A stretch of 64,000 bases of DNA, taken from Flavobacteriales bacterium (GTDB lineage: Bacteria > Bacteroidota > Bacteroidia > Flavobacteriales_E > Vicingaceae). A program made the translations under genes and the position numbers. Below are positions 16,991-24,654 of this stretch, piece after piece; the first letter of the stretch is position 1, and each line of letters starts with the position of its first letter. The notes beneath the pieces were generated by a model. The model made no database searches. It was not told the origin of the DNA and saw nothing but the letters and a program-made list of their open reading frames with translations. The stretch lies in assembly GCA_020635795.1 (NCBI GenBank), contig JACJZD010000004.1:62001-126000 (forward strand), in the 5' to 3' direction.

Positions 16991-17099
16991 CCAGTTTTTA
17001 TAAGGTACCTTCGCAGGAGATTAGAAATCGAAGGGAGAAGTGAAAATAGTGATAGAAGAATAACGATATTTTCTACCTGAGTAGTTATGGATATTTTTT

Positions 17100-17129
17100 T
17101 TGGTACCATAAAAATAATCAGTACATTTA
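17100..17129 (+). promoter_or_regulatory. Candidate promoter of the 17149 gene
   Basis: TTG at 17100, 19-base spacer and TACATTTA at 17122 (one mismatch to TAnnTTTG). It overlaps the left arm of an inverted repeat, AATCAGTA at 17116-17123, whose right arm TACTGATT ends directly before the start codon. Confidence 0.4.
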
Positions 17130-17148
17130 GTTTTTTAAATTACTGATT

Positions 17149-19266
17149 ATGAGAAAAATCATACTTTTTCCACTACTTTTTATAAGCTTATTAGCTTTTT
17201 CGCAAAACGACTCCTTAGTTAATGGTAATTTTGAAACTGGTGATTGTTCTGGTTGGCAAATTATTAAAGGAACAGTGCCCGCTTCTACACCGCCTCAGCC
17301 TTATACTTTTATTTCATCAGGCATCTCAACATGCGATTCTTCGACTAACCACAATATAGTTTCAATTGGTAATGATGCAGTTTGTGGCTTTCCTAAAGTT
17401 TTTCCTGGAGGAGGAAATTATTCATTACAATTAGGTAATGGAACTGGAACAGGTAATGGTGCAGCCCGAATTCAACAAACTTTTGAAGTAGATACTGTGA
17501 ATAATGTTTTTGCATATCATTATGCAGTTGTACTAAATGATGCTGGACATACACTTAGTGAACAACCTTATTTTACTGCAAGAATGTTTAATGTGAATGG
17601 TGATACTATTCATTTAAAAGGGTTAACATATTTGCCAGTATCGTCTGGAGGTGATCCTGATTTTATCCCATATGTAGGAGGAGTTTATTTGGATTGGCAT
17701 ACTCAATATGTAGACTTATCTTCTTATGTTGGACAAGACGTAACTATAGAGTTTACTACAGGAGACTGTGCTCAAGGTGGTCATTATAGCTATGCTTATG
17801 TGGATGCTGAATGTATAATACCTACACCGTGTATGTTTATGGATTTTGATTTTTCAAATATTCTCCCTATTGCATGTATATCACCAGGTAATATTGAAGT
17901 AAATATATTAGGTGGAGACCCACCATTTACTTATAATTGGAGTAGTGGTGATACCACAAGTTCTATTTCACCGATAACTTCAGGTGTTTACTCCTTAACA
18001 TTAACAGACAGTAGCGGGTGTGTTAAAACAAAAACTGTTTTAGTAAATGGGGCAAGTTCTCCTTCTAATTTTGATTTAGAAGCTAACATTTCATCAGGCT
18101 CTTTTCGGCCGAATCAAACAACAAGAATTGATTTGAATGTTTTTAATGATGGCTGTGTTGATACTACAGGGCAATTAACGTTAGTGCTCGATAATAGAGT
18201 TACTATGTATAGTTCTTACCCTGTACCAGATTACATAAGTGGTGATACTTTAATTTGGAATACGCCAACTTTAAATTACGATTCAGCACATTTTAGACCT
18301 TATGTTTATGTTACAACTAATGGTGGTGTGAATATTGGTGATACCCTTTGTTTTGATATACAAATAACTCCAACTTTAGGAGATGTAAATACAACAAACA
18401 ACTATAAAAATTATTGTAGAGCAGTTATAAACTCTTACGACCCTAATTATAAAGACGTTTATCCTAAAGGAGAATGTGATAAAAACTATGTGTTAAACAA
18501 TCAAGAGTTGGTTTATACTGTGCATTTTCAAAACACAGGTACAGCACCAGCAATCGATATTTACGTTTTAGATACATTAAATGCTAGTTTAGATATTAAT
18601 ACAGTTCGAGTAATTGGTCAGAGCCATGAAGGATTAATAACTGAGGTAGAAAACGGTAATGTTTTAAATTTTAAATTCGATAATATTAATTTGCCAGACA
18701 GTACTTCTAATGAAGAAGAAAGCCATGGATATGTAATTTTTAGAGTAGAACCAATAAATAACATTGCTCATCAAACAAAGGTTGAAAATTCAGTAGGTAT
18801 TTATTTTGATTCTAATTTACCTATTTACACCAATACAGTATTCAATACGTTTGTAGATTCTATTCCAAACAAAGAAACTATTTTAACAGAATCTGCGGTT
18901 ACTAGTTACGATTTAAATGGAATTACTTACGACTCTACTGGAACATATTATCAATATTTAGCTAGTGCAGAAGGTTGTGATAGTACAATTATTCTAAATC
19001 TTACCATAACCACAACAGGCATAAATGTGTTGAATTCTAGTAAAGATGTAGTGGTTTATCCAAACCCCATTCGTAATGAATTAAAAATTAGTGTTCCAAA
19101 CACCTTCTCCACTTATCAAGTAGAAGTAATTAGTATTACAGGACAGCCAATGTTTAAAGGTAACAACACTTCAAAAATCAATACTACGTCGTTTGCTCAA
19201 GGGGTATATTTTGTAAAAGTTTGGAACGATAAACAAGTTCAGATTAAAAAGATAGTTAAAGAATAG
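17149..19266 (+). CDS. Secreted SprB-repeat/DUF7619-like protein with T9SS sorting domain
   Basis: 705 residues. Signal peptide 1-18 (SLLAFSQ). An N-terminal beta-sandwich-like region (about 20-225, starting LVNGNFETGDCSGW) resembles carbohydrate-binding jelly-roll modules. A SprB-like repeat follows (about 240-300, GDPPFTYNWSSGDTTSSI). A 280-residue conserved region (about 305-585, SYDPNYKDVYPKG, LVYTVHFQNTGTAPA, VENSVGIYFDSNLPI) is of the DUF11/DUF7619 kind often placed before T9SS domains. The end is a type A sorting domain (VVYPNPIRNELKI). No enzyme motif is seen; it is likely a surface or released binding protein. Confidence 0.87.
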   Translation: MRKIILFPLLFISLLAFSQNDSLVNGNFETGDCSGWQIIKGTVPASTPPQPYTFISSGISTCDSSTNHNIVSIGNDAVCGFPKVFPGGGNYSLQLGNGTGTGNGAARIQQTFEVDTVNNVFAYHYAVVLNDAGHTLSEQPYFTARMFNVNGDTIHLKGLTYLPVSSGGDPDFIPYVGGVYLDWHTQYVDLSSYVGQDVTIEFTTGDCAQGGHYSYAYVDAECIIPTPCMFMDFDFSNILPIACISPGNIEVNILGGDPPFTYNWSSGDTTSSISPITSGVYSLTLTDSSGCVKTKTVLVNGASSPSNFDLEANISSGSFRPNQTTRIDLNVFNDGCVDTTGQLTLVLDNRVTMYSSYPVPDYISGDTLIWNTPTLNYDSAHFRPYVYVTTNGGVNIGDTLCFDIQITPTLGDVNTTNNYKNYCRAVINSYDPNYKDVYPKGECDKNYVLNNQELVYTVHFQNTGTAPAIDIYVLDTLNASLDINTVRVIGQSHEGLITEVENGNVLNFKFDNINLPDSTSNEEESHGYVIFRVEPINNIAHQTKVENSVGIYFDSNLPIYTNTVFNTFVDSIPNKETILTESAVTSYDLNGITYDSTGTYYQYLASAEGCDSTIILNLTITTTGINVLNSSKDVVVYPNPIRNELKISVPNTFSTYQVEVISITGQPMFKGNNTSKINTTSFAQGVYFVKVWNDKQVQIKKIVKE

Positions 19267-19411
19267 AATTTCGTCAAAATAGACGATGGAATTAAACCCA
19301 TCACCTGTTTTATATTTAGCTTACTTCCAAATAGCAGAAAATTAGCCGTACTTTTGTGGCTTAATACCGAGATGACACAAAAAATTTAATGTCATTTTCT
19401 AAAAATTTTAT

Positions 19412-20656
19412 ATGTCATTTCAATCATTAGGTTTGTCAGAAGCCTTATTAAAAGCTGTCGAAAAAAAAGGTTATACCCAACCATCACCAATACAACAAAA
19501 AGCAATTCCCCCAATTTTAGAGCGTAAAGATGTTTTAGCTTCGGCACAAACCGGGACAGGAAAGACAGCTGGGTTTACCTTGCCTATTTTACAAATATTA
19601 TCACAAAGTGCCCCGTTGAGCCGCCGACCAATTCGCTCGTTGGTATTAACACCAACTAGGGAATTAGCTGCACAGGTTTACGAAAATGTAAGAGAATATA
19701 GTGAGTTTATTGACTTTCGTTCAACTGTAATTTTTGGAGGAGTTAATCAAAAACCTCAAGCCAACACCATTCGTAATGGAGTAGATTTATTGGTGGCAAC
19801 ACCTGGTCGTTTGTTGGATTTACACAATCAAAAATTGGTGTCGTTAGCCAACGTTGAAATATTTGTTTTAGACGAAGCCGACCGTATGTTAGACATGGGT
19901 TTTTTACGCGATATTCAACGAATAATTGCTTTGTTGCCTAAAAAACGACAAAACTTAATGTTTTCGGCAACATTCTCGAAAGACATAAAAAAATTGGCCA
20001 ATACCATTTTAAATAATCCAGTATCAGTTGAGGCGACACCTGAAAATAGTACGGCGGAAAAAGTGGAACAAAAAGTTATTCGTGTAGATAAAGGCATGAA
20101 AACAGAATTGGCTATAAAGTTGATTAAAGAAGGGGATTGGCAACAAGTATTGATTTTTACTAGAACCAAACACGGAGCAAATCGTTTAAGTGAAAAATTA
20201 GGTAAACAAGGTGTTACATCTGCAGCTATTCACGGTAACAAAGCCCAAAATGCACGAACTGCTGCGTTAGATGGATTTAAAAAAGGAACGATTAGAGTGT
20301 TGGTTGCTACCGATATTGCTGCTCGTGGATTAGATATACCGTTGTTGCCTCATGTTATTAATTTTGAGTTGCCAAATATTTCTGAAGATTATGTGCACCG
20401 AATTGGACGAACAGGAAGAGCAGGAGCAAGCGGTGAAGCATTGTCGTTGGTTGACCACGAAGAATTAGATTATTTGCGTGGAATAGAAAAATTGTTGGGT
20501 CAAAAAATTCCTTCAGAAATTATTGAGGGTTTTGAACCGAAAAACATTCCAAGCGAACCAAAAGATAATACAAGAAATTTTAGACGACCAAACCCGAACA
20601 AGAACAATACTGGAAATCGTCCAATAAGCAATAATAACAGAAATAGAACTAGGTAA
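19412..20656 (+). CDS. rhlE: DEAD-box RNA helicase, RhlE type
   Basis: 414-residue ATP-dependent RNA helicase, probably acting in ribosome assembly or RNA turnover. Q motif GYTQPSPIQQKAIPP at 20-34, Walker A AQTGTGKT at 45-52, PTRELA at 81-86, DEAD at 154-157, SAT at 185-187 and HRIGRTGRAG near residue 329. The tail after about residue 375 is rich in Arg and Asn, a common RNA-binding extension. It converges with the next gene and shares a palindrome with it. Confidence 0.93.
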   Translation: MSFQSLGLSEALLKAVEKKGYTQPSPIQQKAIPPILERKDVLASAQTGTGKTAGFTLPILQILSQSAPLSRRPIRSLVLTPTRELAAQVYENVREYSEFIDFRSTVIFGGVNQKPQANTIRNGVDLLVATPGRLLDLHNQKLVSLANVEIFVLDEADRMLDMGFLRDIQRIIALLPKKRQNLMFSATFSKDIKKLANTILNNPVSVEATPENSTAEKVEQKVIRVDKGMKTELAIKLIKEGDWQQVLIFTRTKHGANRLSEKLGKQGVTSAAIHGNKAQNARTAALDGFKKGTIRVLVATDIAARGLDIPLLPHVINFELPNISEDYVHRIGRTGRAGASGEALSLVDHEELDYLRGIEKLLGQKIPSEIIEGFEPKNIPSEPKDNTRNFRRPNPNKNNTGNRPISNNNRNRTR

Positions 20657-20670
20657 TTAATTACCTAGTT
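20647..20670. terminator. Perfect 24-bp palindrome covering both stop codons
   Basis: AACTAGGTAATT and its exact complement. The rhlE stop (20654-20656) and the stop of the convergent minus-strand gene (20665-20667) both lie inside it. T/A runs are short, so termination may be weak. Confidence 0.6.
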
Positions 20671-22584
20671 TATCACTAACTTCTGAATGTATTTAACATT
20701 CGGATTAGACAACGTAACAATATATATTCCTTTTTTGAATGAAGAAATATCTATGGTCTCAAAATTGTTTTGTAAAGCATCTGTAAAGATTATTTTACCA
20801 GTTAAATCAGTTATTTCAATTTTGATGTTTCCAACACTATTTTTACTAATGTTTAGAAAATCCTTAGCAGGATTAGGATATATGTTACATAAACTATTTG
20901 TCACTACTTCATTAACGCCAGTAATAGTCATGTTACACATATCAACTATGTTAATGGTGTCATTAGAACATAGCGTAACATCATAGTTGTTGTTTGTGCC
21001 ATTAAACGTAATTGTTTGTAAAGTGTCCATTCCGTAACCAAACATATCAGCTCTTATTATGTATGTACCCATTGGTAAATCAGTAAAAGTAAAATAACCA
21101 TCAATATCAGTTGTTGTTGCGGACATAATACCACCTCCAGGGGATTGATCAACAGTAATATCAATATCAGGTATTGGCTCACCTGGTGCTTTTAATAAAG
21201 GACCACCCGATTCAATTAATCTGCCGTTAATGGTTCCTAAACCACTTAAATTAGGTAGTTCTATTAAATCAATATCTACATAGATAGAGTCGTTACAACT
21301 GTTGGCGATGTTATAAACTTGAGCCAACTGCCATTGAGCAGTACCAACAGAATAAGTAGGTGCGCAATTATAAATACTTGTATCACCTAAAGCTTTGATA
21401 ATATAATTACCAATGGGTACTTCATCGAAAATAAATTCACCATTTGCTGGGTTAACTGCAGTTAAATCAATAACTGTCATATCACTAGGTAAATTACCAT
21501 CTTTACGGATTAATTGAGCAATACCAGCAGTTACAGGAACAGTTTGAAAATAAATCACTCCATTTATGATTGAACTTGGAAGAGGTTCGTTAATTACTAC
21601 GTCATCAAATTGAATACATGCATTTGCATCTATTATTGTATACGTGTATGTCCCTGCACAAAGATTATTTAAGTTCTGAGTGGTCATTCCTCCAGGAGTC
21701 CAGTTGTAGTTATATGGTGGATTTCCTCCTGCAGGTGTTAGAGTAATTGAACCATCACAAACTCCATGACATGTTAAATCAACAGGCATCGGCGAAACAG
21801 AAATATCATTTATTGGAATGTTCACTTCAACGATGTTAGAGTTGACGCAACCATTCACATCAATAATTTGAGTATAAACAATAGTTGAATCAGTATTAAA
21901 AGCTGTAGGGTTTGGAATGGCTGTGGTATACGAACCATCTAAATACCAGTTAACAGTATTTTGTCCACCACTTATGTAATTATCCATAGATGTTAAATTA
22001 ACTGTTGCAAATCCACCACTATCTTCACATTTAATGTGTGAAGTATAATTAACAATTGGTAACGGATTAACAGTTATATTAACCATGTCATTTGCAGAGC
22101 ATCCGTTTATATCAGTTACGGCTACGGTATAGGTTGTTGTAGTTGTTGGTGAGGCAGAAGGGTTTGGAACTGTTGGTGAAGATAAACCAGTAGTTGGCGA
22201 CCAATTGTATGTTGTTCCTCCACTTGCAGATAAAGTAGTAGCAGAGCCTAAACAAATGGTTTGGCTAGCACCGGCATTAACACTTGGATTTGGAAAAACA
22301 TTAACAATTTTAGTAATAGTATCGTATCCGGCACCGTTGTAAACAATTAATGTAGCATTATAACTACCAGGGTTAGAATAAGTATATGTAGGATTTTGAA
22401 CAGTAGATATTCCTCCATCTCCAAAAGCCCAATCCCAAGTTGTTGGTGTATTTGTTGTTAAATCAATAAATGATGTTGGAGAACCTAAACAAACATTGGT
22501 ATAATTAAAATCAGCAACAGGATTTTGGGCAAATAAAACGCTATTAATTGAAATTAATAGACCAAATAGTAAATTTCTTTTCAT
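20665..22584 (-). CDS. Secreted multidomain protein with PKD, SprB-like and CNA-B-like modules and T9SS domain
   Basis: 639 residues. Signal peptide 1-19 (NSVLFAQ). PKD domain about 20-97 (VADFNYTNVCLG, WAFGDGG), an Ig-like domain similar to those of the 4842 gene (SASGGTTYNWSPTTGL) and a further beta domain. A SprB-like repeat lies near 265-335 (GNPPYNYNWTPGGMTTQ). Two carboxypeptidase-regulatory/CNA-B-like modules (about 335-545, FDEVPIGNYIIKA and FTDLPMGTYIIRAD) come before a type A T9SS domain (NIYPNPAKDFLNI). Likely a surface-anchored or released structural protein. Confidence 0.87.
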   Translation of the reverse strand: MKRNLLFGLLISINSVLFAQNPVADFNYTNVCLGSPTSFIDLTTNTPTTWDWAFGDGGISTVQNPTYTYSNPGSYNATLIVYNGAGYDTITKIVNVFPNPSVNAGASQTICLGSATTLSASGGTTYNWSPTTGLSSPTVPNPSASPTTTTTYTVAVTDINGCSANDMVNITVNPLPIVNYTSHIKCEDSGGFATVNLTSMDNYISGGQNTVNWYLDGSYTTAIPNPTAFNTDSTIVYTQIIDVNGCVNSNIVEVNIPINDISVSPMPVDLTCHGVCDGSITLTPAGGNPPYNYNWTPGGMTTQNLNNLCAGTYTYTIIDANACIQFDDVVINEPLPSSIINGVIYFQTVPVTAGIAQLIRKDGNLPSDMTVIDLTAVNPANGEFIFDEVPIGNYIIKALGDTSIYNCAPTYSVGTAQWQLAQVYNIANSCNDSIYVDIDLIELPNLSGLGTINGRLIESGGPLLKAPGEPIPDIDITVDQSPGGGIMSATTTDIDGYFTFTDLPMGTYIIRADMFGYGMDTLQTITFNGTNNNYDVTLCSNDTINIVDMCNMTITGVNEVVTNSLCNIYPNPAKDFLNISKNSVGNIKIEITDLTGKIIFTDALQNNFETIDISSFKKGIYIVTLSNPNVKYIQKLVIN

Positions 22585-22621
22585 AATAAAGAGGATTAAA
22601 TAACAACGTAAATATAGGTTT

Positions 22622-23059
22622 TTATTTTTCTAGTGGCACAAATTTCAATGAAATAGAATTCACACAGTGACGTGTGTTTTTTGATGTAAACCCTTCTCCT
22701 TCAAAAACATGGCCTAAGTGCCCTTTACAATTGGCACAAACAATTTCTACACGTCTTCCATCAGCATCTGGCACTCTTAATACGCTACCTTTTATTTCAT
22801 CATCAAAACTTGGCCAGCCACAGTGCGATTCAAACTTGTCTTTTGAGTTGTACAAAGGAGTATCACATTGTTTACATAAATATTGCCCGTTGGCTTTGTT
22901 GGAAGTGTACTCGCCAGTAAATGGTCTTTCGGTACCTTTATTTATGATTACATATTTTTCGGCATCATTTAATTTGTTGTAGTTATTTTGCGACATGGCT
23001 GTTGAACTCATTAATAGTGAAAATAATAAATAAAATGTATGTTTTTGAATTGAACTCAT
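22622..23059 (-). CDS. msrB: Peptide-methionine (R)-S-oxide reductase, exported
   Basis: 145 residues. Reduces methionine-R-sulfoxide in proteins. Two CxxC zinc pairs (Cys62/65 in CKQC, Cys108/111 in CANC), the GWPSF motif at 81-85, the catalytic Cys132 in RHCVNSISL and Cys80 just before GWPSF, a likely resolving cysteine. The N-terminus (YLLFSLLMSSTAMSQ) reads as a signal peptide, so the enzyme probably repairs envelope proteins rather than cytoplasmic ones. It diverges from the DUF4920 lipoprotein gene. Confidence 0.93.
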   Translation of the reverse strand: MSSIQKHTFYLLFSLLMSSTAMSQNNYNKLNDAEKYVIINKGTERPFTGEYTSNKANGQYLCKQCDTPLYNSKDKFESHCGWPSFDDEIKGSVLRVPDADGRRVEIVCANCKGHLGHVFEGEGFTSKNTRHCVNSISLKFVPLEK

Positions 23060-23135
23060 AGTGTGTTAAAGTTACTCAAAAACATGTTCTTTTTCATTTC
23101 ATGATAAAAATTAGCTTTTAATTCTCTCAAAGAAT

Positions 23136-23143
23136 TATATTTG
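23136..23143 (+). promoter_or_regulatory. -7 box of the lipoprotein pair
   Basis: TATATTTG, a perfect TAnnTTTG, 28 bases before the ATG at 23171. It overlaps the TTG at 23141 that would otherwise extend the reading frame, which supports the later start. Confidence 0.55.
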
Positions 23144-23170
23144 CAACTGAATATAAAAATCCAAATTAAA

Positions 23171-23728
23171 ATGAAGAAAATAATTATTGCAGCAAGTACA
23201 ATTTTATTGTTTGCATGTTCTAACCACGAACACCCAGAAGAAGTTACTGAAAATGTTGAAGTGATTATTACTAAACACGGTGAAGATATTACTGAAGAAG
23301 GCGCGTTAACAGTTGCTGAATTTTTAGCTCAATTTGAAGGAAAAGATTCGTTAGAAACCAAATTGATGGCTACTATTACTGAAGTATGTGCTAAAAAAGG
23401 TTGTTGGATGACATTAGATTTAGGTAACGATATGGAGATGCGTGTTACGTTTAAAGATTACGGTTTTTTTATGCCTAAAGATGCTGCTGGAAGATTAGCT
23501 TACATTCAGGGTGTTGCACGTATTGATACTACTTCGGTAGAGGAGTTAAAACATTATTTGCAAGATGCAGAAGCTACTCAAGAAGAAATAGATGCTGTAA
23601 CAGAACCAGAAATTAATTACTCTTTTGAAGCAGTTGGTGTAATTATTAAGGAAGAAAAAATTACAAACGGTAAAGAATCACATGAAAATCATGAAGGACA
23701 CGAAGACCATGAAGGACATGAGCATTAA
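23171..23728 (+). CDS. DUF4920 lipoprotein with His-rich tail
   Basis: 185 residues. Lipobox LLFAC with Cys16 as the lipidated residue. The DUF4920 core holds the conserved pair Cys73/Cys78 in EVCAKKGCWM. The last 18 residues alternate His, Glu, Gly and Asp (HENHEGHEDHEGHEH) and could bind metal. Family function is not established; the paired cysteines suggest a redox or metal role in the periplasm (inference). The start at 23171 is chosen because the signal peptide MKKIIIAAST begins there and a promoter box covers the upstream TTG. It overlaps the next gene by 11 bases. Confidence 0.85.
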   Translation: MKKIIIAASTILLFACSNHEHPEEVTENVEVIITKHGEDITEEGALTVAEFLAQFEGKDSLETKLMATITEVCAKKGCWMTLDLGNDMEMRVTFKDYGFFMPKDAAGRLAYIQGVARIDTTSVEELKHYLQDAEATQEEIDAVTEPEINYSFEAVGVIIKEEKITNGKESHENHEGHEDHEGHEH

Positions 23729-24206
23729 ACTATTAATCCCGATTTTTATCGGGATTTTTTCTTTGTTTTTAGCAGCGTGTAATAACGATTGCGAAAAAGA
23801 TGAAGCATCTTGCTCTAAAGAAAAAAAAGATTGTACTAAAGATGTTGAGGTTTCACCAATAAATCCAAATGGTGATAGTGAATTGGCTTTGTTAATGCGT
23901 AAAATGTATGATGATGCCGAAGGTATAAAACAGTTGATTACTGATAACAAAGGCAACATTACTCAAGAATACATTAATGAGTTGGAACGAATACATACGG
24001 CAACTCCAACTGATGCAAATGTTAAAACTCCTGAATTTGAAGCCTACACCAAGTTAATGATTGAACAAGCAAATACCTTGTTTAGTAGTACTGAAAATAA
24101 AGCTGAAGGCTTTAATAATTTGGTGAATCGTTGTGTAGAATGTCACCAGAGTTTTTGTCCTGGACCTATCAAAAAAATTAGGAAGCTGACGATTCCGCAG
24201 GAATAG
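23718..24206 (+). CDS. Cys-rich lipoprotein with a CxxCH haem-binding motif
   Basis: 162 residues from the ATG at 23718, which follows a GAAGGA sequence; an ATG at 23709 in the same frame is the alternative. The lipobox LFLAAC gives Cys21, followed by a Cys/charged stretch (CNNDCEKDEASCSKEKKDC). A helical region leads to CVECH at 139-143, a c-type haem motif, then CPGPIKKIRKL. It looks like a small mono-haem cytochrome-like lipoprotein, possibly working with the preceding DUF4920 protein. An intrinsic terminator sits inside its signal-peptide codons. Its 3' end overlaps the opposite-strand acetyltransferase gene by 29 bases. Confidence 0.75.
   Translation: MSIKLLIPIFIGIFSLFLAACNNDCEKDEASCSKEKKDCTKDVEVSPINPNGDSELALLMRKMYDDAEGIKQLITDNKGNITQEYINELERIHTATPTDANVKTPEFEAYTKLMIEQANTLFSSTENKAEGFNNLVNRCVECHQSFCPGPIKKIRKLTIPQE
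23735..23764 (+). terminator. Intrinsic terminator inside the signal-peptide codons of the CxxCH lipoprotein
   Basis: Perfect 9-bp stem AATCCCGAT/ATCGGGATT, TTTT loop, then TTTT plus C and TTT. It begins 7 bases after the DUF4920 stop codon and codes for residues 6-14 of the next protein. Confidence 0.75.
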
Positions 24207-24654
24207 GCCTCAACATCTCTATATGAGGAATGTCATCCTCTAAATACATCTCTCCAACTTTATTAAAACCGTGTTTGGAATAGTAATTCAATAGATATTC
24301 TTGTGCAGAAATTCGAATGGCTTGTTTTCCAAAAATGGTTCCAGCAGCTTCAAATGTTTTCAACATCAATTCGTGAGCCAATCCTGTTCCTCTATATTTT
24401 TTATTAATGGCAACTCGTCCTATAGAAATTTCTTTATAGGAAACATTTTGAGGAACAATTCGGGTAACAGCAACAACTTCGTTGTTAGCATTTACTCCAT
24501 ACAAATGGTAAGAAACAACATCTTTTTTGTCAACTTCTTGGTAAGGACAATTTTGTTCTACAACAAAAACTTCGGTTCGTAAAAACAAAATATGGTGGTA
24601 TTCTAATACTGACAAATCGTTAAAGTGTTTGTAAAACCACGTTATTTTCTCCAT
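24178..24654 (-). CDS. GNAT acetyltransferase, ElaA family
   Basis: 158 residues. The family start is clear (FLRTEVFVVEQNCPYQEVD), as is the acetyl-CoA loop RVAINKKYRGTGLAHELM near 95-112. The C-terminal half, ISAQEYLLNYYSKHGF, also matches ElaA. The acceptor substrate of ElaA proteins is not known. It follows recQ with a 13-base overlap, so the two are co-transcribed. The 3' end overlaps the lipoprotein gene on the other strand. Confidence 0.9.
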   Translation of the reverse strand: MEKITWFYKHFNDLSVLEYHHILFLRTEVFVVEQNCPYQEVDKKDVVSYHLYGVNANNEVVAVTRIVPQNVSYKEISIGRVAINKKYRGTGLAHELMLKTFEAAGTIFGKQAIRISAQEYLLNYYSKHGFNKVGEMYLEDDIPHIEMLRPIPAESSAS

